Source: an uncultured Clostridia bacterium
Lineage (GTDB): Bacteria; Bacillota; Clostridia; TANB77; CAG-508
DNA length: 54,519 nt
Direction of reading: 5' to 3'
Assembly: GCA_947623595.1 (NCBI GenBank)
Contig: CANQHC010000002.1
Span: forward strand, 64,951-119,469
Part shown: piece by piece, positions 42,336 through 51,641 of the stretch
How positions within the stretch are numbered: the stretch's first letter is position 1
Layout of the letters: every line of letters begins with the position of its first letter
Position numbers and translations under genes: made by a program
Notes under the pieces: generated by a model
What the model was told of the DNA's origin: nothing
Databases searched by the model: none
Seen by the model: the letters and a program-made list of their open reading frames with translations, nothing else

Positions 42336-42420
42336 TAAAAAAGTAAAGAGGTTGCAAAAAGATAAAAATAGAATTATAAATCATATATAATTAAATTATA
42401 AAATTGAAAAGAGGAAATAT

Positions 42421-43662
42421 ATGGATTTAACAAAACCATTAGCTTATCGTATGAGTCCTAAAAATTTAGAAGATTATGTGGGTCAAGAACATATTTTAGG
42501 AAAGGATAAAATTTTATATAGAACTATAAAAGCAGATAGACTTTCAAGCATCATTTTATGGGGGCCACCAGGCTGTGGAAAAACTTCACTTGCTAGAGTA
42601 ATTAGTAATACTACAAAATATAAGTTTCTAAAAATCAATGCAGTAACTTCCGGAGTGGCTGATATAAAAAATGCAATAGAGACTGCTCAAAATTTATTAT
42701 TAAATCCATCTGGAAAATGTATCTTGTTTATTGATGAGATTCATCGTTTTAACAAATTGCAACAAGATGCACTTTTACCTTATGTGGAAAATGGTACAGT
42801 TATTTTGATAGGTGCTACAACGGAAAATCCATATTTTGAAGTAAACAAAGCCCTAATATCAAGATCAATGGTATTTCACTTAAATCCATTAACTGATGAA
42901 GATATATTTAAAGTATTGAAAAAATCATTATCTTCGCAAGATGGTTTAGCAAGCTATAACATAAAAATAGAAGATTCTACACTACAAAAAATTGCTCAAA
43001 CATCTAATGGAGATGTTAGAACAGCCTTAAATGGATTAGAAGTAGCAGTATTAACTACACAAATGGACGAAAATGGACTAATTACTATAACTGATGAAAT
43101 TGCTAAAGAATGTGTACAAACAAGAAAAGCTGTATTTGATAAAAAAGGTGATAGCCATTATGATAATATTAGTGCTTTTATTAAATCAATGAGAGGGAGC
43201 GACCCAGATGCAGCACTGTTTTATTTAGCGAGAGCCTTAAATGCAGGTGAAGATCCAGTATTTATGGCTAGAAGAATTGTTATTGCAGCTGCTGAAGATG
43301 TAGGAATGGCTAATCCAAATGCTTTAGTAGTAGCAACTTCATGTATGCAAGCTGTTACTATGGTTGGAATGCCGGAAGCTAGAATTATTTTAGCGGAAGC
43401 AACAGTATATATAGCAACTTCTAAAAAATCAAATGCAGCATATTTAGGAATAAATAAGGCAATGGAAGATGTTGCTAATAAGGATACAGGAACTATACCA
43501 ATGCATATTAGAAATGCTCCTGCTGAAGGAATGGCAAAAGAAGGTTATGGAGTTGGATACAAATATCCACATGATTATCCAGGACATTGGGTAGAACAGC
43601 AGTATTTACCAGATAAGATGTTAGGAACTAAATATTATATTAAAGATGATACTGTTGACTAA
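42421..43662 (+). CDS. rarA: Replication-associated recombination protein RarA (MgsA) AAA+ ATPase
   Basis: A 413-residue AAA+ protein of the RarA/MgsA/WRNIP1 family that acts at stalled forks. Start LAYRMSPKNLEDYVGQEHI; Walker A GPPGCGKTSLA; Walker B ILFIDEIHRFNK; sensor 1 ILIGATTENPYFEVN. The C-terminal tetramerisation region has RGSDPDAALFYLARALNAGE and IAAAEDVGMANPNAL. The DEIHRFNK box separates it from RuvB. RBS is GAGGAAA. It follows ruvA by 85 nt and may share its transcript. Confidence 0.95.
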   Translation: MDLTKPLAYRMSPKNLEDYVGQEHILGKDKILYRTIKADRLSSIILWGPPGCGKTSLARVISNTTKYKFLKINAVTSGVADIKNAIETAQNLLLNPSGKCILFIDEIHRFNKLQQDALLPYVENGTVILIGATTENPYFEVNKALISRSMVFHLNPLTDEDIFKVLKKSLSSQDGLASYNIKIEDSTLQKIAQTSNGDVRTALNGLEVAVLTTQMDENGLITITDEIAKECVQTRKAVFDKKGDSHYDNISAFIKSMRGSDPDAALFYLARALNAGEDPVFMARRIVIAAAEDVGMANPNALVVATSCMQAVTMVGMPEARIILAEATVYIATSKKSNAAYLGINKAMEDVANKDTGTIPMHIRNAPAEGMAKEGYGVGYKYPHDYPGHWVEQQYLPDKMLGTKYYIKDDTVD

Positions 43663-43689
43663 AAAGTGCAAAAATTAGATTTTAAAATA

Positions 43690-43812
43690 AAAAAGTAAAA
43701 ATATAATAAATTCATATAATCTCAAGTGTAGATGTTAAGTAGATTATGTATTTAACATAATTTTACTTTAATCAACAACCAGTATTAAAGAAATATTATA
43801 TTTTTACTTTTT
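43690..43812. repeat. Perfect 19-bp inverted repeat flanking 85 nt
   Basis: AAAAAGTAAAAATATAATA at 43690-43708 is the exact reverse complement of 43794-43812. It lies between the convergent genes rarA and the SPFH gene. It could be a long-stem transcription end, or the ends of a small non-autonomous element. No target duplication is evident. Confidence 0.5.
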
Positions 43813-43854
43813 AAATTAATTTTTATAAGGATTGATGTTTAACCTTTTATTTTT

Positions 43855-44772
43855 TTAGTCATTATTTTCTGATTTTTTGTCTTTTAGAACTTCAGAAATT
43901 GCTCCTAAACTACCTAGTGCCTTTGTTGCCTCAAATGGAATAAATACTTTGTTAGCATTTCCATTAGCAACTTCTTTTAAAGCTTCTAAAGATTTTAATT
44001 GGATTAATTTATCATCTGGAGAAGCATCCATCATTGCACCATAAACTGCATGAATTTCTTGTGCTTTTGCCTCAGCGACTTTTTTAATTGCTTCAGCTTC
44101 ACCAGTTGCTCTTCTAATTTTAGCCTCTTTATCAGCTTCAGCTTCCAATATTGCAGCTTCTTTTTTACCTTCAGCAAGAGTGATAGCAGATTGTCTTTCA
44201 CCTTCAGCTTGTAAAATTAAAGCTCTTTTATTTCTTTCTGCATTCATTTGCTTTTCCATTGCATCACGAATATCTGCAGGAGGAGTAATATCTTTTATTT
44301 CAACACGATCAACTTTACAACCCCATTGATCAGTTGCTTCATCTAAGATTACTCTTAAACGATCATTTATGGCATCTCTTGAACTGAATGTATCATCTAA
44401 TGCCATTTTTCCAACTATATCACGAATAGTAGTAATTGCTAAATATTCAATACCTTTCTTTAAATTTTGAATTTCATAAACTGCTTTTGCAGGATCTGTA
44501 ATTTTATAGAAAACAACGGTATCAATTGTAATTGTAACATTATCTTGTGTAATTACGCCTTGAGGTGGTATATCCATTGTTTGTTGCTTTAAGCTTACTA
44601 CGCTACGTACATGATCTATAAATGGAATTATAATTGTAAGACCAGCATCAGCAACTTTGTGAAACTTACCAAGTCTTTCTATAATATAGACTTCAGATTG
44701 TTTTACTATTTTAATTGTATTAAAAGCAATAATTAAAATAATAACTAATAGAACTAATAAAGCTCCTAACAT
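43855..44772 (-). CDS. SPFH/band 7 membrane protein (paraslipin/QmcA-like)
   Basis: A 305-residue stomatin-family protein with an N-terminal membrane helix (about residues 3-22), then the band 7 domain (VKQSEVYIIERLGKFHKVAD, later DIPPQGVITQDNVTITID), and a coiled coil rich in A and E (LILQAEGERQSAITLAEGKK). It forms large oligomers in membrane microdomains. The NfeD partner is encoded 69 nt upstream on the same strand, the usual pairing. Confidence 0.93.
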   Translation of the reverse strand: MLGALLVLLVIILIIAFNTIKIVKQSEVYIIERLGKFHKVADAGLTIIIPFIDHVRSVVSLKQQTMDIPPQGVITQDNVTITIDTVVFYKITDPAKAVYEIQNLKKGIEYLAITTIRDIVGKMALDDTFSSRDAINDRLRVILDEATDQWGCKVDRVEIKDITPPADIRDAMEKQMNAERNKRALILQAEGERQSAITLAEGKKEAAILEAEADKEAKIRRATGEAEAIKKVAEAKAQEIHAVYGAMMDASPDDKLIQLKSLEALKEVANGNANKVFIPFEATKALGSLGAISEVLKDKKSENND

Positions 44773-44841
44773 AATTTGAATTCCTCCTTTAAATAATTAT
44801 AAAATATATTGATTAAATATTAATAACAAAATAAGAAATAT

Positions 44842-45312
44842 CTAAACAGTTGTCTTTTCTTCTAATTCTGCTGAAATTGGAGTGTTAAGATTTGTTGTGA
44901 CAACAGCTTTTACACCATCAATTTTTAAAATTAAGACTTCTGAACCTTCTTTTATACATTCATTTTCTTCACATTTTGCAGACCAAACTTGACCATCTAC
45001 TTTTATTTGACCAACTCCTAAAGTAGGATTAATATCTTTTAAAACAATAGCTTTTTTTCCAACAATAGCAAAAGCATTAGTTACAGTTGTTTTATCTTTT
45101 TTAGTTATTTTTTTTACAAAGGGTCTTGTACAGAAAATAAATAAAGTAGAAGTGACTACAAAAACCGCAGTTTGAATAATTAAATTATCTGTAAAGAAAC
45201 TAACAATCATGGCACATAAACTACCAAGTGCTAACCAAAAGACTAAAAAACCTACTGTTATCATTTCGGCAATTACAAAAAATCCTGCTAAAATCAACCA
45301 AATATACCACAT
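44842..45312 (-). CDS. NfeD family membrane protein
   Basis: A 156-residue short NfeD: two or three hydrophobic helices (about residues 3-22, 28-45 and 49-66) and a C-terminal OB-fold (VGKKAIVLKDINPTLGVGQI, then VDGQVWSAKCEENECIKEGS and VLKIDGVKAVV). It works with the SPFH protein encoded just downstream; together they resemble the YqeZ-YqfA/FloT modules of Firmicutes. AGAAGGGAG precedes the ATG. Confidence 0.9.
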   Translation of the reverse strand: MWYIWLILAGFFVIAEMITVGFLVFWLALGSLCAMIVSFFTDNLIIQTAVFVVTSTLFIFCTRPFVKKITKKDKTTVTNAFAIVGKKAIVLKDINPTLGVGQIKVDGQVWSAKCEENECIKEGSEVLILKIDGVKAVVTTNLNTPISAELEEKTTV

Positions 45313-45433
45313 AGCATTTTCTCCCTTCTAAACATGAAGAAATAAATTTTATACGACAACTTTATTATACTATATTCTTTATAAAAATGGAATATGTTTT
45401 AAAAAAAATGTCGACAATTTCAAAAGAAAAGTA

Positions 45434-45462
45434 TTGATTTTGAACTAAAAAGGTGTTAGAAT
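45434..45462 (+). promoter_or_regulatory. Promoter of the pheST T-box transcript
   Basis: TTGATT at 45434-45439 and TAGAAT at 45457-45462 with a 17-nt spacer. Confidence 0.6.
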
Positions 45463-45469
45463 AAAATGC

Positions 45470-45755
45470 ATTAAAAATAAAAACCATTGAAGAAGCAAAG
45501 TAGGTAAAAGAAATATTAGAAAGAGAGATAAACCAAAGGCTGAGAGTTTATTATAATACTTTTATTCGAAATTTCACTTTTTCGGTCTTTTTTTGAATTA
45601 TATAGTAGAAAAAAGCGTTAGCTACGTTATCGCTAAAATGAGGTTAATAATATCTTAAAAATATTTTAAGAGAGATTAATAAAATTAGGTGGTACCGCGA
45701 ATTTATTTCGTCCTATAAAAGATGAAATGAATTTAAGGTACCACTTTAATTTTAA
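45470..45755 (+). promoter_or_regulatory. T-box riboswitch (tRNA-Phe specific) controlling pheST
   Basis: It has Stem I landmarks (AGTAGGTAAAAG near 45500, AAGAGAGATAA, GGCTGAGAG) and a probable specifier UUC at 45573-45575 in GAAATTTCACT. The invariant T-box sequence AGGTGGTACCGCG is at 45687-45699. The terminator form pairs 687-696 with 737-746 and 699-712 with 721-734, giving a 24-bp stem followed by T-rich sequence. The antiterminator uses the T-box and TTCGTCC. Uncharged tRNA-Phe stabilises the antiterminator and lets pheST be transcribed. Confidence 0.93.
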
Positions 45756-45780
45756 ATTTATAAAGAAAGGAATAAGCATT

Positions 45781-46800
45781 ATGAAGGAACAAATTGCACA
45801 AATTAAAGAAAGAGCACTTAATGAAATCGAAAGTGCTACAAATGCAAAAATTCTTGACGAAGTAAGAGTAAAATATTTAGGAAAAAAAGGAGAACTTACT
45901 TTGATTTTAAGGGGAATGGGCTCATTAGCACCAGAAGAAAGGCCAATTATAGGTAGTTTAGTAAATGAAGTAAGGGATGAGTTAGAAAACAAAATAGAAG
46001 AAAGAGAAACATATTTCGAAAATTTAGAAATTGAAAGAAAATTAGTTGAAGAAAATATAGATGTAACTATGCCTAGTAAAAGAAATAATTTAGGAAGTGT
46101 ACATCCAATAACGCAAATTATTAATGATGTTAAAGAAATCTTTATAGGTATGGGGTATGAAATAGCTGATGGACCAGAAGTAGAACTTGCAACTTACAAT
46201 TTTGATAAATTAAATACTCCACCAGATCATCCAGCAAGAGATGTGCAAGATACATTTTATATTACTGAAGATATAGTTCTTCGTTCACAAACATCACCAG
46301 TGCAAGCTAGAGTAATGGAAAGTAAAAAGCCACCAATTAAGATTATTTGCCCAGGAGCAGTATATCGTTCAGATAGTGTGGATGCAACCCATTCACCAGT
46401 GTTTCATCAAATAGAAGGATTAGTTATAGATAAAAATATTTCTATGGCAGATTTAAAAGGAACCCTTGAAATGTTTGCTAAGAAATGTTTAGGAGAAAAA
46501 ACACAAATTAGATTTAGACCACATCATTTTCCATTTACTGAACCAAGTGCAGAAGCTGATGTATCTTGTTTTGTATGTGGAGGAAAAGGATGTAGAGTAT
46601 GTAAAGGAGAAGGCTGGATTGAACTTTTAGGCTGTGGAATGGTGCATCCAAATGTACTTCGTTATTGTGGAATTGATCCAGAAGAATATACTGGTTTTGC
46701 CTTTGGATTTGGAGTTGAAAGAATTGCTATGGCAAAATTTGGAATTGATGATATGCGTTTATTATATGAAAATGATGTAAGATTTTTAAAACAGTTCTAA
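45781..46800 (+). CDS. pheS: Phenylalanine--tRNA ligase alpha subunit
   Basis: A 339-residue PheS: N-terminal coiled coil, then the class II motifs [40 protein letters not shown], the zinc-like pair [17 protein letters not shown], and the motif 3 [18 protein letters not shown]. The Cys4 element in the catalytic domain occurs in some bacterial PheS. ATG 45781 is preferred over the longer frame from 45727, as GAAAGGAAT precedes it and that upstream part is the T-box terminator. Confidence 0.98.
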   Translation: MKEQIAQIKERALNEIESATNAKILDEVRVKYLGKKGELTLILRGMGSLAPEERPIIGSLVNEVRDELENKIEERETYFENLEIERKLVEENIDVTMPSKRNNLGSVHPITQIINDVKEIFIGMGYEIADGPEVELATYNFDKLNTPPDHPARDVQDTFYITEDIVLRSQTSPVQARVMESKKPPIKIICPGAVYRSDSVDATHSPVFHQIEGLVIDKNISMADLKGTLEMFAKKCLGEKTQIRFRPHHFPFTEPSAEADVSCFVCGGKGCRVCKGEGWIELLGCGMVHPNVLRYCGIDPEEYTGFAFGFGVERIAMAKFGIDDMRLLYENDVRFLKQF

Positions 46801-46814
46801 GAAGGAGGAAAAAA

Positions 46815-49226
46815 ATGAAAGCAAGTATAGAATGGTTAAATGAATATGCAGATATTCAAATAGAACCAAAAAAATTAGGAGACATCCTTACTATGACGGG
46901 GTCAAAAGTAGAAACAATAGAACAACAAGGTGGGGATATACAAAATGTAGTAGTAGGAAAAATTTTAGAAATAAAACCACATATTAACTCAGATCATTTA
47001 GTTGTAACTAAAGTAGATGTTGGAAATAAAGAAATATTACAAATTGTAACTGGTGCAAAAAATATTAAAGAAGGAGATGTTGTACCAATTGCAAAAGATG
47101 GATCAAAATTACCAGGAGGAGTAGAAATCAAAACAGGTAAATTAAGAGGAATCGATTCCTGCGGAATGATGTGCTCAGTCGGAGAATTAGGTTTAGATAT
47201 TCATAGTTATCCAGATCAAATTGAAGATGGAATTATGATATTGAAACCGGAATTAGAAAAAAATCTTGGAGAAGATATTAGAAAAGTATTAGGATTAAAC
47301 CAAACTATTTTTGATTTTGAAATCACGCCAAACAGACCTGATTGTTTGTCAATAGAAGGATTAGGAAGAGAAGTAGCAGTTTCTCTAGATGTACCTTTTA
47401 AAAATCCACGCAAAAATATAGAAGAAATGAATGTTCCAGATAAAAAAGATTTAGAAGGACTAACTGTTGAAATTACTGCTCCAGATTTATGTTATCGTTA
47501 TATTGCTAGAATTGTAAAAAATGTAAAAATTGGCCCATCACCAGATTGGATGGTAAAAAGGTTAAATAGTTGTGGGGTAAGAGCAATTAATAATATTGTA
47601 GACATAACAAATTATGTAATGCTAGAAATGGGGCAACCAATGCATGCATTTGATATAAATTCAATAGAAGGAAAGCATATTACAGTAAGAAGAGCTAAAA
47701 AGGATGAAAAAATTATTACTTTAGATGATCAAGAAAGAAATTTGAATGAAAATATGCTAGTAATAGCAGACAGCAAAAAGCCAGTAGCTATTGCTGGAGT
47801 AATGGGAGGTCAAAATTCTGAAATTGAAAGTTCTACTCAAACTGTAGTGTTTGAATCAGCAGTTTTTTATGGTGGTAGTATAAGAAAAACAGCTAAAGCT
47901 GTTGGTTTAAGAACTGAGGCTTCAAGTCGTTATGAAAAAGGGTTATCACCAGAAAATGCATTAAGGGCAGTTAATAGGGCTGTTGAATTAGCTGAAGAGA
48001 TTGGAGCAGGAAAAGCAGTAGATGGTAAAATAGATGTATATCCTACAAAACAAAAGGTATCTAAAATTCCTTTGCAGGTAGAAAAAATTAATTTATTATT
48101 AGGAACTAATATATCAAAACAAGAAATGATAAATACTTTGCAAAAATTAGAAATGAAAGTAGAAAACGATATTATAACACCTCCATATTTTAGACAAGAT
48201 GTCGAACAAGTAGCTGATGTAGCAGAAGAAGTTTTGAGATTTTATGGATATGATAAATTAGGAACAACATTAATTAATGCAGAAACAACTTTAGGTGGTA
48301 AAAATAAGGAACAAAAAATAACTGATATAATATCACAATTTTTAGTAAATAGTGGATTATCAGAAATTTGTACTTATGGGTTCCTAAGTGAAAAAGATTT
48401 AGCAAAATGTAATATTACAGGAGATAATGAATATATTAAAGAGGCAGTAAAAATACAAAATCCTTTAAGTGAGGATTATACTTTAATGAAGCCAACTTCT
48501 GTTCCTACAATGATGCAAATGCTTGCTAATAACAATAATTACAAAAATAAAGAAGTAAAATTGTTTGATATATCAAGAATATATCAAAATAAAGAAAATG
48601 CTATAGAAAATGGAAAATTACCACAAGAAAGTAATATCTTAACAATAGGTATATATAGTGAAAAAGAAGATTTTTACACATTAAAAGGTTTAGTTGAAAA
48701 CATTTTAGAATTAGCAGGAATATCTAAAATAGATGTTAGAAAAGAAGTAAACAACAAGATGTATCATCCTGGAAGATGTGCTAATATAAATGTTGGAAAG
48801 GATATTATTGCTACTATAGGAGAAGCAAATCCACTATTAACAAAGAATTATGGAATATCTCAAAGAGTTTTATTAGCGGAAATTAATATTGATAAGATAA
48901 CCAAATATGGCAGAAAAAGTCAAAAATATGTACCAATTACTAAGTTCCCTGCAGTAGAAAGAGATATTAGTATGGTATTGGATGAAAACATAGAAGTAGG
49001 AGAAATTGAAAAAATTATCCAAAAGAAAGCAAAAAAGATATTAGAAGATGCAAGATTATTTGATATTTATAGAAGTGAAAAATTAGGAAAGGGCAAGAAA
49101 AGTGTTGCATATAGTTTGAAATTTAGAATGCAAGATAGAACATTGACAGATGAAGAAGTAAATGATATTATGAAACAAATTATTGCTGAATTAGAAAAAA
49201 ACTTAGGAGCAGAGCTAAGAAAATAA
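46815..49226 (+). CDS. pheT: Phenylalanine--tRNA ligase beta subunit
   Basis: An 803-residue PheT in full order: tRNA-binding EMAP domain (about 40-150, KILEIKPHINSDHLVVTKVD), B3/B4 editing domain (about 210-385), B5 domain (about 405-475), core synthetase-like domain, and the C-terminal FDX-ACB anticodon-binding domain (about 710-802, KFPAVERDISMVLDENIEVG). It forms the alpha2-beta2 enzyme with PheS and edits Tyr-tRNA-Phe. AAGGAGG precedes the ATG; pheS ends 14 nt upstream. Confidence 0.98.
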   Translation: MKASIEWLNEYADIQIEPKKLGDILTMTGSKVETIEQQGGDIQNVVVGKILEIKPHINSDHLVVTKVDVGNKEILQIVTGAKNIKEGDVVPIAKDGSKLPGGVEIKTGKLRGIDSCGMMCSVGELGLDIHSYPDQIEDGIMILKPELEKNLGEDIRKVLGLNQTIFDFEITPNRPDCLSIEGLGREVAVSLDVPFKNPRKNIEEMNVPDKKDLEGLTVEITAPDLCYRYIARIVKNVKIGPSPDWMVKRLNSCGVRAINNIVDITNYVMLEMGQPMHAFDINSIEGKHITVRRAKKDEKIITLDDQERNLNENMLVIADSKKPVAIAGVMGGQNSEIESSTQTVVFESAVFYGGSIRKTAKAVGLRTEASSRYEKGLSPENALRAVNRAVELAEEIGAGKAVDGKIDVYPTKQKVSKIPLQVEKINLLLGTNISKQEMINTLQKLEMKVENDIITPPYFRQDVEQVADVAEEVLRFYGYDKLGTTLINAETTLGGKNKEQKITDIISQFLVNSGLSEICTYGFLSEKDLAKCNITGDNEYIKEAVKIQNPLSEDYTLMKPTSVPTMMQMLANNNNYKNKEVKLFDISRIYQNKENAIENGKLPQESNILTIGIYSEKEDFYTLKGLVENILELAGISKIDVRKEVNNKMYHPGRCANINVGKDIIATIGEANPLLTKNYGISQRVLLAEINIDKITKYGRKSQKYVPITKFPAVERDISMVLDENIEVGEIEKIIQKKAKKILEDARLFDIYRSEKLGKGKKSVAYSLKFRMQDRTLTDEEVNDIMKQIIAELEKNLGAELRK

Positions 49227-49292
49227 AGTTATGCTATTTGTTTAATAAAATAATAAAAACAAAAGAAAAGTAGCATATAAAAGGAGGATAAA

Positions 49293-49976
49293 ATGAGATT
49301 TCAAATTGAAGGAAAAACAGTACCAAGTGTAGCAGTGACTTTAGCTAGAGGAGAATGCATGTATACTCAAAAAGGAGGAATGACATGGCAAACAGATGGC
49401 ATTAATATGAGTACTAATGCAAGGGGCGGAGTTATGAAAAGTTTAGGAAGAATGTTTACAGGAGAATCTATTTTCATGACTACTTATACAGCTGAAAGAG
49501 AAGGAGCAACTGTAGCATTTGCAACTACGGTGCCAGGAGCTATTATGCCAATTAATTTATCAGAAATACCTCAAGGAATGTTATTACAAAAAGGTGCTTT
49601 CTTATGTGCAGAACCAGGAGTTAATTTAAGTGTAGCTTTCACAAAGAAATTTTCAGCAGGCCTTTTTGGAGGAGAGGGATTTATTTTACAGAAAGCAGAA
49701 GGAATGGGAATGCTATTTATAGAGGTTGATGGAGATCCAATTGAAAAAGTATTACAACCAGGAGAGATATTAAAAGTTGATACAGGAAATGTTGTAGCAT
49801 TTGAAAGTACAGTATCTTATGAAATAGAAACAATAAAAGGATTAGGAAATATTTTCCTAGGAGGAGAAGGTTTATTTTTAACAAGACTTATTGGACCAGG
49901 AAAAGTAATTTTACAATCACAAAATTTTGGAGACTTTGCAAGTAGAGTTGCATCTTTAATTCCTAGATCTAATTAA
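49293..49976 (+). CDS. AIM24/TIGR00266 family protein
   Basis: A 227-residue all-beta protein of the TIGR00266 (AIM24) family. Landmarks: RGECMYTQKGGMTWQTDGI, then MFTGESIFMTTYTAE, PGAIMPINLSE, GEGFILQKAEGMGMLFIE and FLTRLIGPGKVILQSQ. Such proteins are widespread; the fold is a double-stranded beta-helix trimer and the function is unknown. AAGGAGG precedes the ATG. It is followed by a strong terminator. Confidence 0.92.
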   Translation: MRFQIEGKTVPSVAVTLARGECMYTQKGGMTWQTDGINMSTNARGGVMKSLGRMFTGESIFMTTYTAEREGATVAFATTVPGAIMPINLSEIPQGMLLQKGAFLCAEPGVNLSVAFTKKFSAGLFGGEGFILQKAEGMGMLFIEVDGDPIEKVLQPGEILKVDTGNVVAFESTVSYEIETIKGLGNIFLGGEGLFLTRLIGPGKVILQSQNFGDFASRVASLIPRSN

Positions 49977-50010
49977 TATGTATAATAATGGCAATTAAAT
50001 TTATATTAAT

Positions 50011-50040
50011 AAAAGAGATGCGTATACGTGCATCTCTTTT
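50011..50040. terminator. Bidirectional intrinsic terminator
   Basis: AAAAGAGATGC and GCATCTCTTTT form an 11-bp stem around GTATACGT, A-rich before and T-rich after. It separates the AIM24 gene and the convergent membrane-protein gene. Confidence 0.85.
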
Positions 50041-50043
50041 AAT

Positions 50044-50397
50044 TTAATGATTTGTTTTTTTTAGCATATCAGATAAAAATAGTGCTTCTTCTAAATATAA
50101 AAGCTCCTCCTCGGTAACAAATTCACCCTTTAAGTCTTTGGCGTCTATTATAGAACCTCTTTTTAAGATAAAAGCTTCATGGGTATACCTTTTGGCAATT
50201 GGAAAAACTAGGTGGACGGATGCATAAATAAGTATAACTGCTATAGAAAAGCTAAGAAGAGTTCCAAATTGTCTATTGTGGTGTGATGATAGTACTGTGA
50301 AGTGAATAGGAATAAAAACACCAATAATTATAAGCAATAGGGCAAGTAGCCAAATTGCTACGGCTTGCTTTAGCCGGTGATTAGCTTGTGCTCTCAT
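50044..50397 (-). CDS. Orphan small membrane protein
   Basis: A 117-residue protein with two hydrophobic helices (about residues 12-34 and 45-67) and a soluble, acidic C-terminal half (LKGEFVTEEELLYLEEALFL). I do not recognise it. Its codon use is less AT-rich than the neighbours (CCG, GCC, CTC, GTC). GGGAG precedes the ATG and a perfect SigA promoter (50434-50462) lies upstream. A single-gene unit. Confidence 0.75.
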   Translation of the reverse strand: MRAQANHRLKQAVAIWLLALLLIIIGVFIPIHFTVLSSHHNRQFGTLLSFSIAVILIYASVHLVFPIAKRYTHEAFILKRGSIIDAKDLKGEFVTEEELLYLEEALFLSDMLKKTNH

Positions 50398-50433
50398 ATG
50401 TTAAGAACACTCCCTTCAAAAAAAATATGACAC

Positions 50434-50462
50434 ATTATAACACCAGCTACAATAGATGTCAA
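50434..50462 (-). promoter_or_regulatory. Perfect SigA promoter of the 50044-50397 gene
   Basis: On the minus strand TTGACA (50457-50462) and TATAAT (50434-50439) with a 17-nt spacer. Confidence 0.8.
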
Positions 50463-50501
50463 TAATGAATATCATAAGTTTTTAATTAAATAAAATGGAT
50501 A

Positions 50502-51542
50502 TTATCCAAAGTTTAATATCCACTTATTTAAAATTGCTTTTGCAATATTTTCAGTGACATGATTTTGATCAAAAGATGGATTAAATTCTACTAAATCAGC
50601 AGATTTAATGATATTAGAAAATTTACAAATCTCATCTATTAGTTTATAAGTTTCAGTTAAATTAATACCATTTTCAGCAGGAACTGAAACACCAGGAGCT
50701 ACTTTAGGATCAATTAAATCTAAATCAAAACTAATATGTACTCCATTTGTATCTTTGGAAGCAATTTTAAAAGCCTTATTGCAAACTGTTTCAATACCTA
50801 AATTTTTAATATCTTGTGTAGAAAAAACTGTTATACCAGCATTTATTAAATTACCAAATTCCCAAGGATCAATATCTCTTCCACCAACAATAACTGTATT
50901 TTGAGGCTTGTAAAAAGGACCATTATGAAAATTAGATAAAATTTGCTTTTCGTAATGAGTTACTACAGCCAAAGGAAGACCATGCAAATTTCCAGTAACA
51001 GAAGTATCATAAGTATTGAAATCAGCATGGGAATCAAACCAAATAATACCTAGGTTCTTATGCATTTTTATGGAAGCTAAACTAGACGCTATTGCAATAA
51101 TGTGATCACCACCAATTGTAATAGGAAATTCATTTTGACATAATGCTTGGGTAACTGTTTCATATAGTTTTTTATTAAAAGTATCTAAATTACTCAAGTT
51201 AGCTATTTTCTTTTTTCCTTCCAATGCTTTTATGGCTAAAACTAAATTCTGCATATTTGAGCAATATGATCTTAATTCATCATCATTCATTTGTTGCTCA
51301 AAATGTTGTTCATGCATTTTAAGTAATAGAGAACGGAAATCTTTTATAAAATCATCAATTGTTGTATAATTAGAAGTTTTAAAATCTATTTTTTCTTTTA
51401 TACCTTCTTGTTTTATTAAATAGTGATGATGATTACTATTATTTAATAAATCTTGTGTTAAAATTTGAGGGCCGAATCCAGCTCCATCAACATTTATTCC
51501 AAAATCTGTGCATGCATTAATTAGTGCTATTTTTTTGTTCAT
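50502..51542 (-). CDS. Arginase/ureohydrolase family protein
   Basis: A 346-residue metallohydrolase with all manganese-binding motifs: TIGGDHIIA, WFDSHADFNTYDTS and SFDLDLIDPKVAPGVSVP. The GNLHGLPLAVV segment is arginase-like rather than agmatinase-like. The reaction would be arginine to ornithine and urea; formiminoglutamase or another substrate cannot be excluded. It is about 45 residues longer than usual because of a segment at about 85-125 (NMQNLVLAIKALEGKKKIAN). There is no clear ribosome site beyond AAAGGAGGATA at about 20 nt. Confidence 0.85.
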   Translation of the reverse strand: MNKKIALINACTDFGINVDGAGFGPQILTQDLLNNSNHHHYLIKQEGIKEKIDFKTSNYTTIDDFIKDFRSLLLKMHEQHFEQQMNDDELRSYCSNMQNLVLAIKALEGKKKIANLSNLDTFNKKLYETVTQALCQNEFPITIGGDHIIAIASSLASIKMHKNLGIIWFDSHADFNTYDTSVTGNLHGLPLAVVTHYEKQILSNFHNGPFYKPQNTVIVGGRDIDPWEFGNLINAGITVFSTQDIKNLGIETVCNKAFKIASKDTNGVHISFDLDLIDPKVAPGVSVPAENGINLTETYKLIDEICKFSNIIKSADLVEFNPSFDQNHVTENIAKAILNKWILNFG

Positions 51543-51641
51543 ATTTTAGTTTATGCTAGTATTTTAATACCAACATATCCTCCTTTCTTTTTATGTTAGT
51601 ATTGATTGAATAATATTTTCACAATAAAGTGAATTAAAAAT

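Noticed and set aside
42421..43662. RuvB
   Set aside because: Expected after ruvA, but the N-terminus (LAYRMSPKNLEDYVGQ) and DEIHRFNK box are those of RarA.
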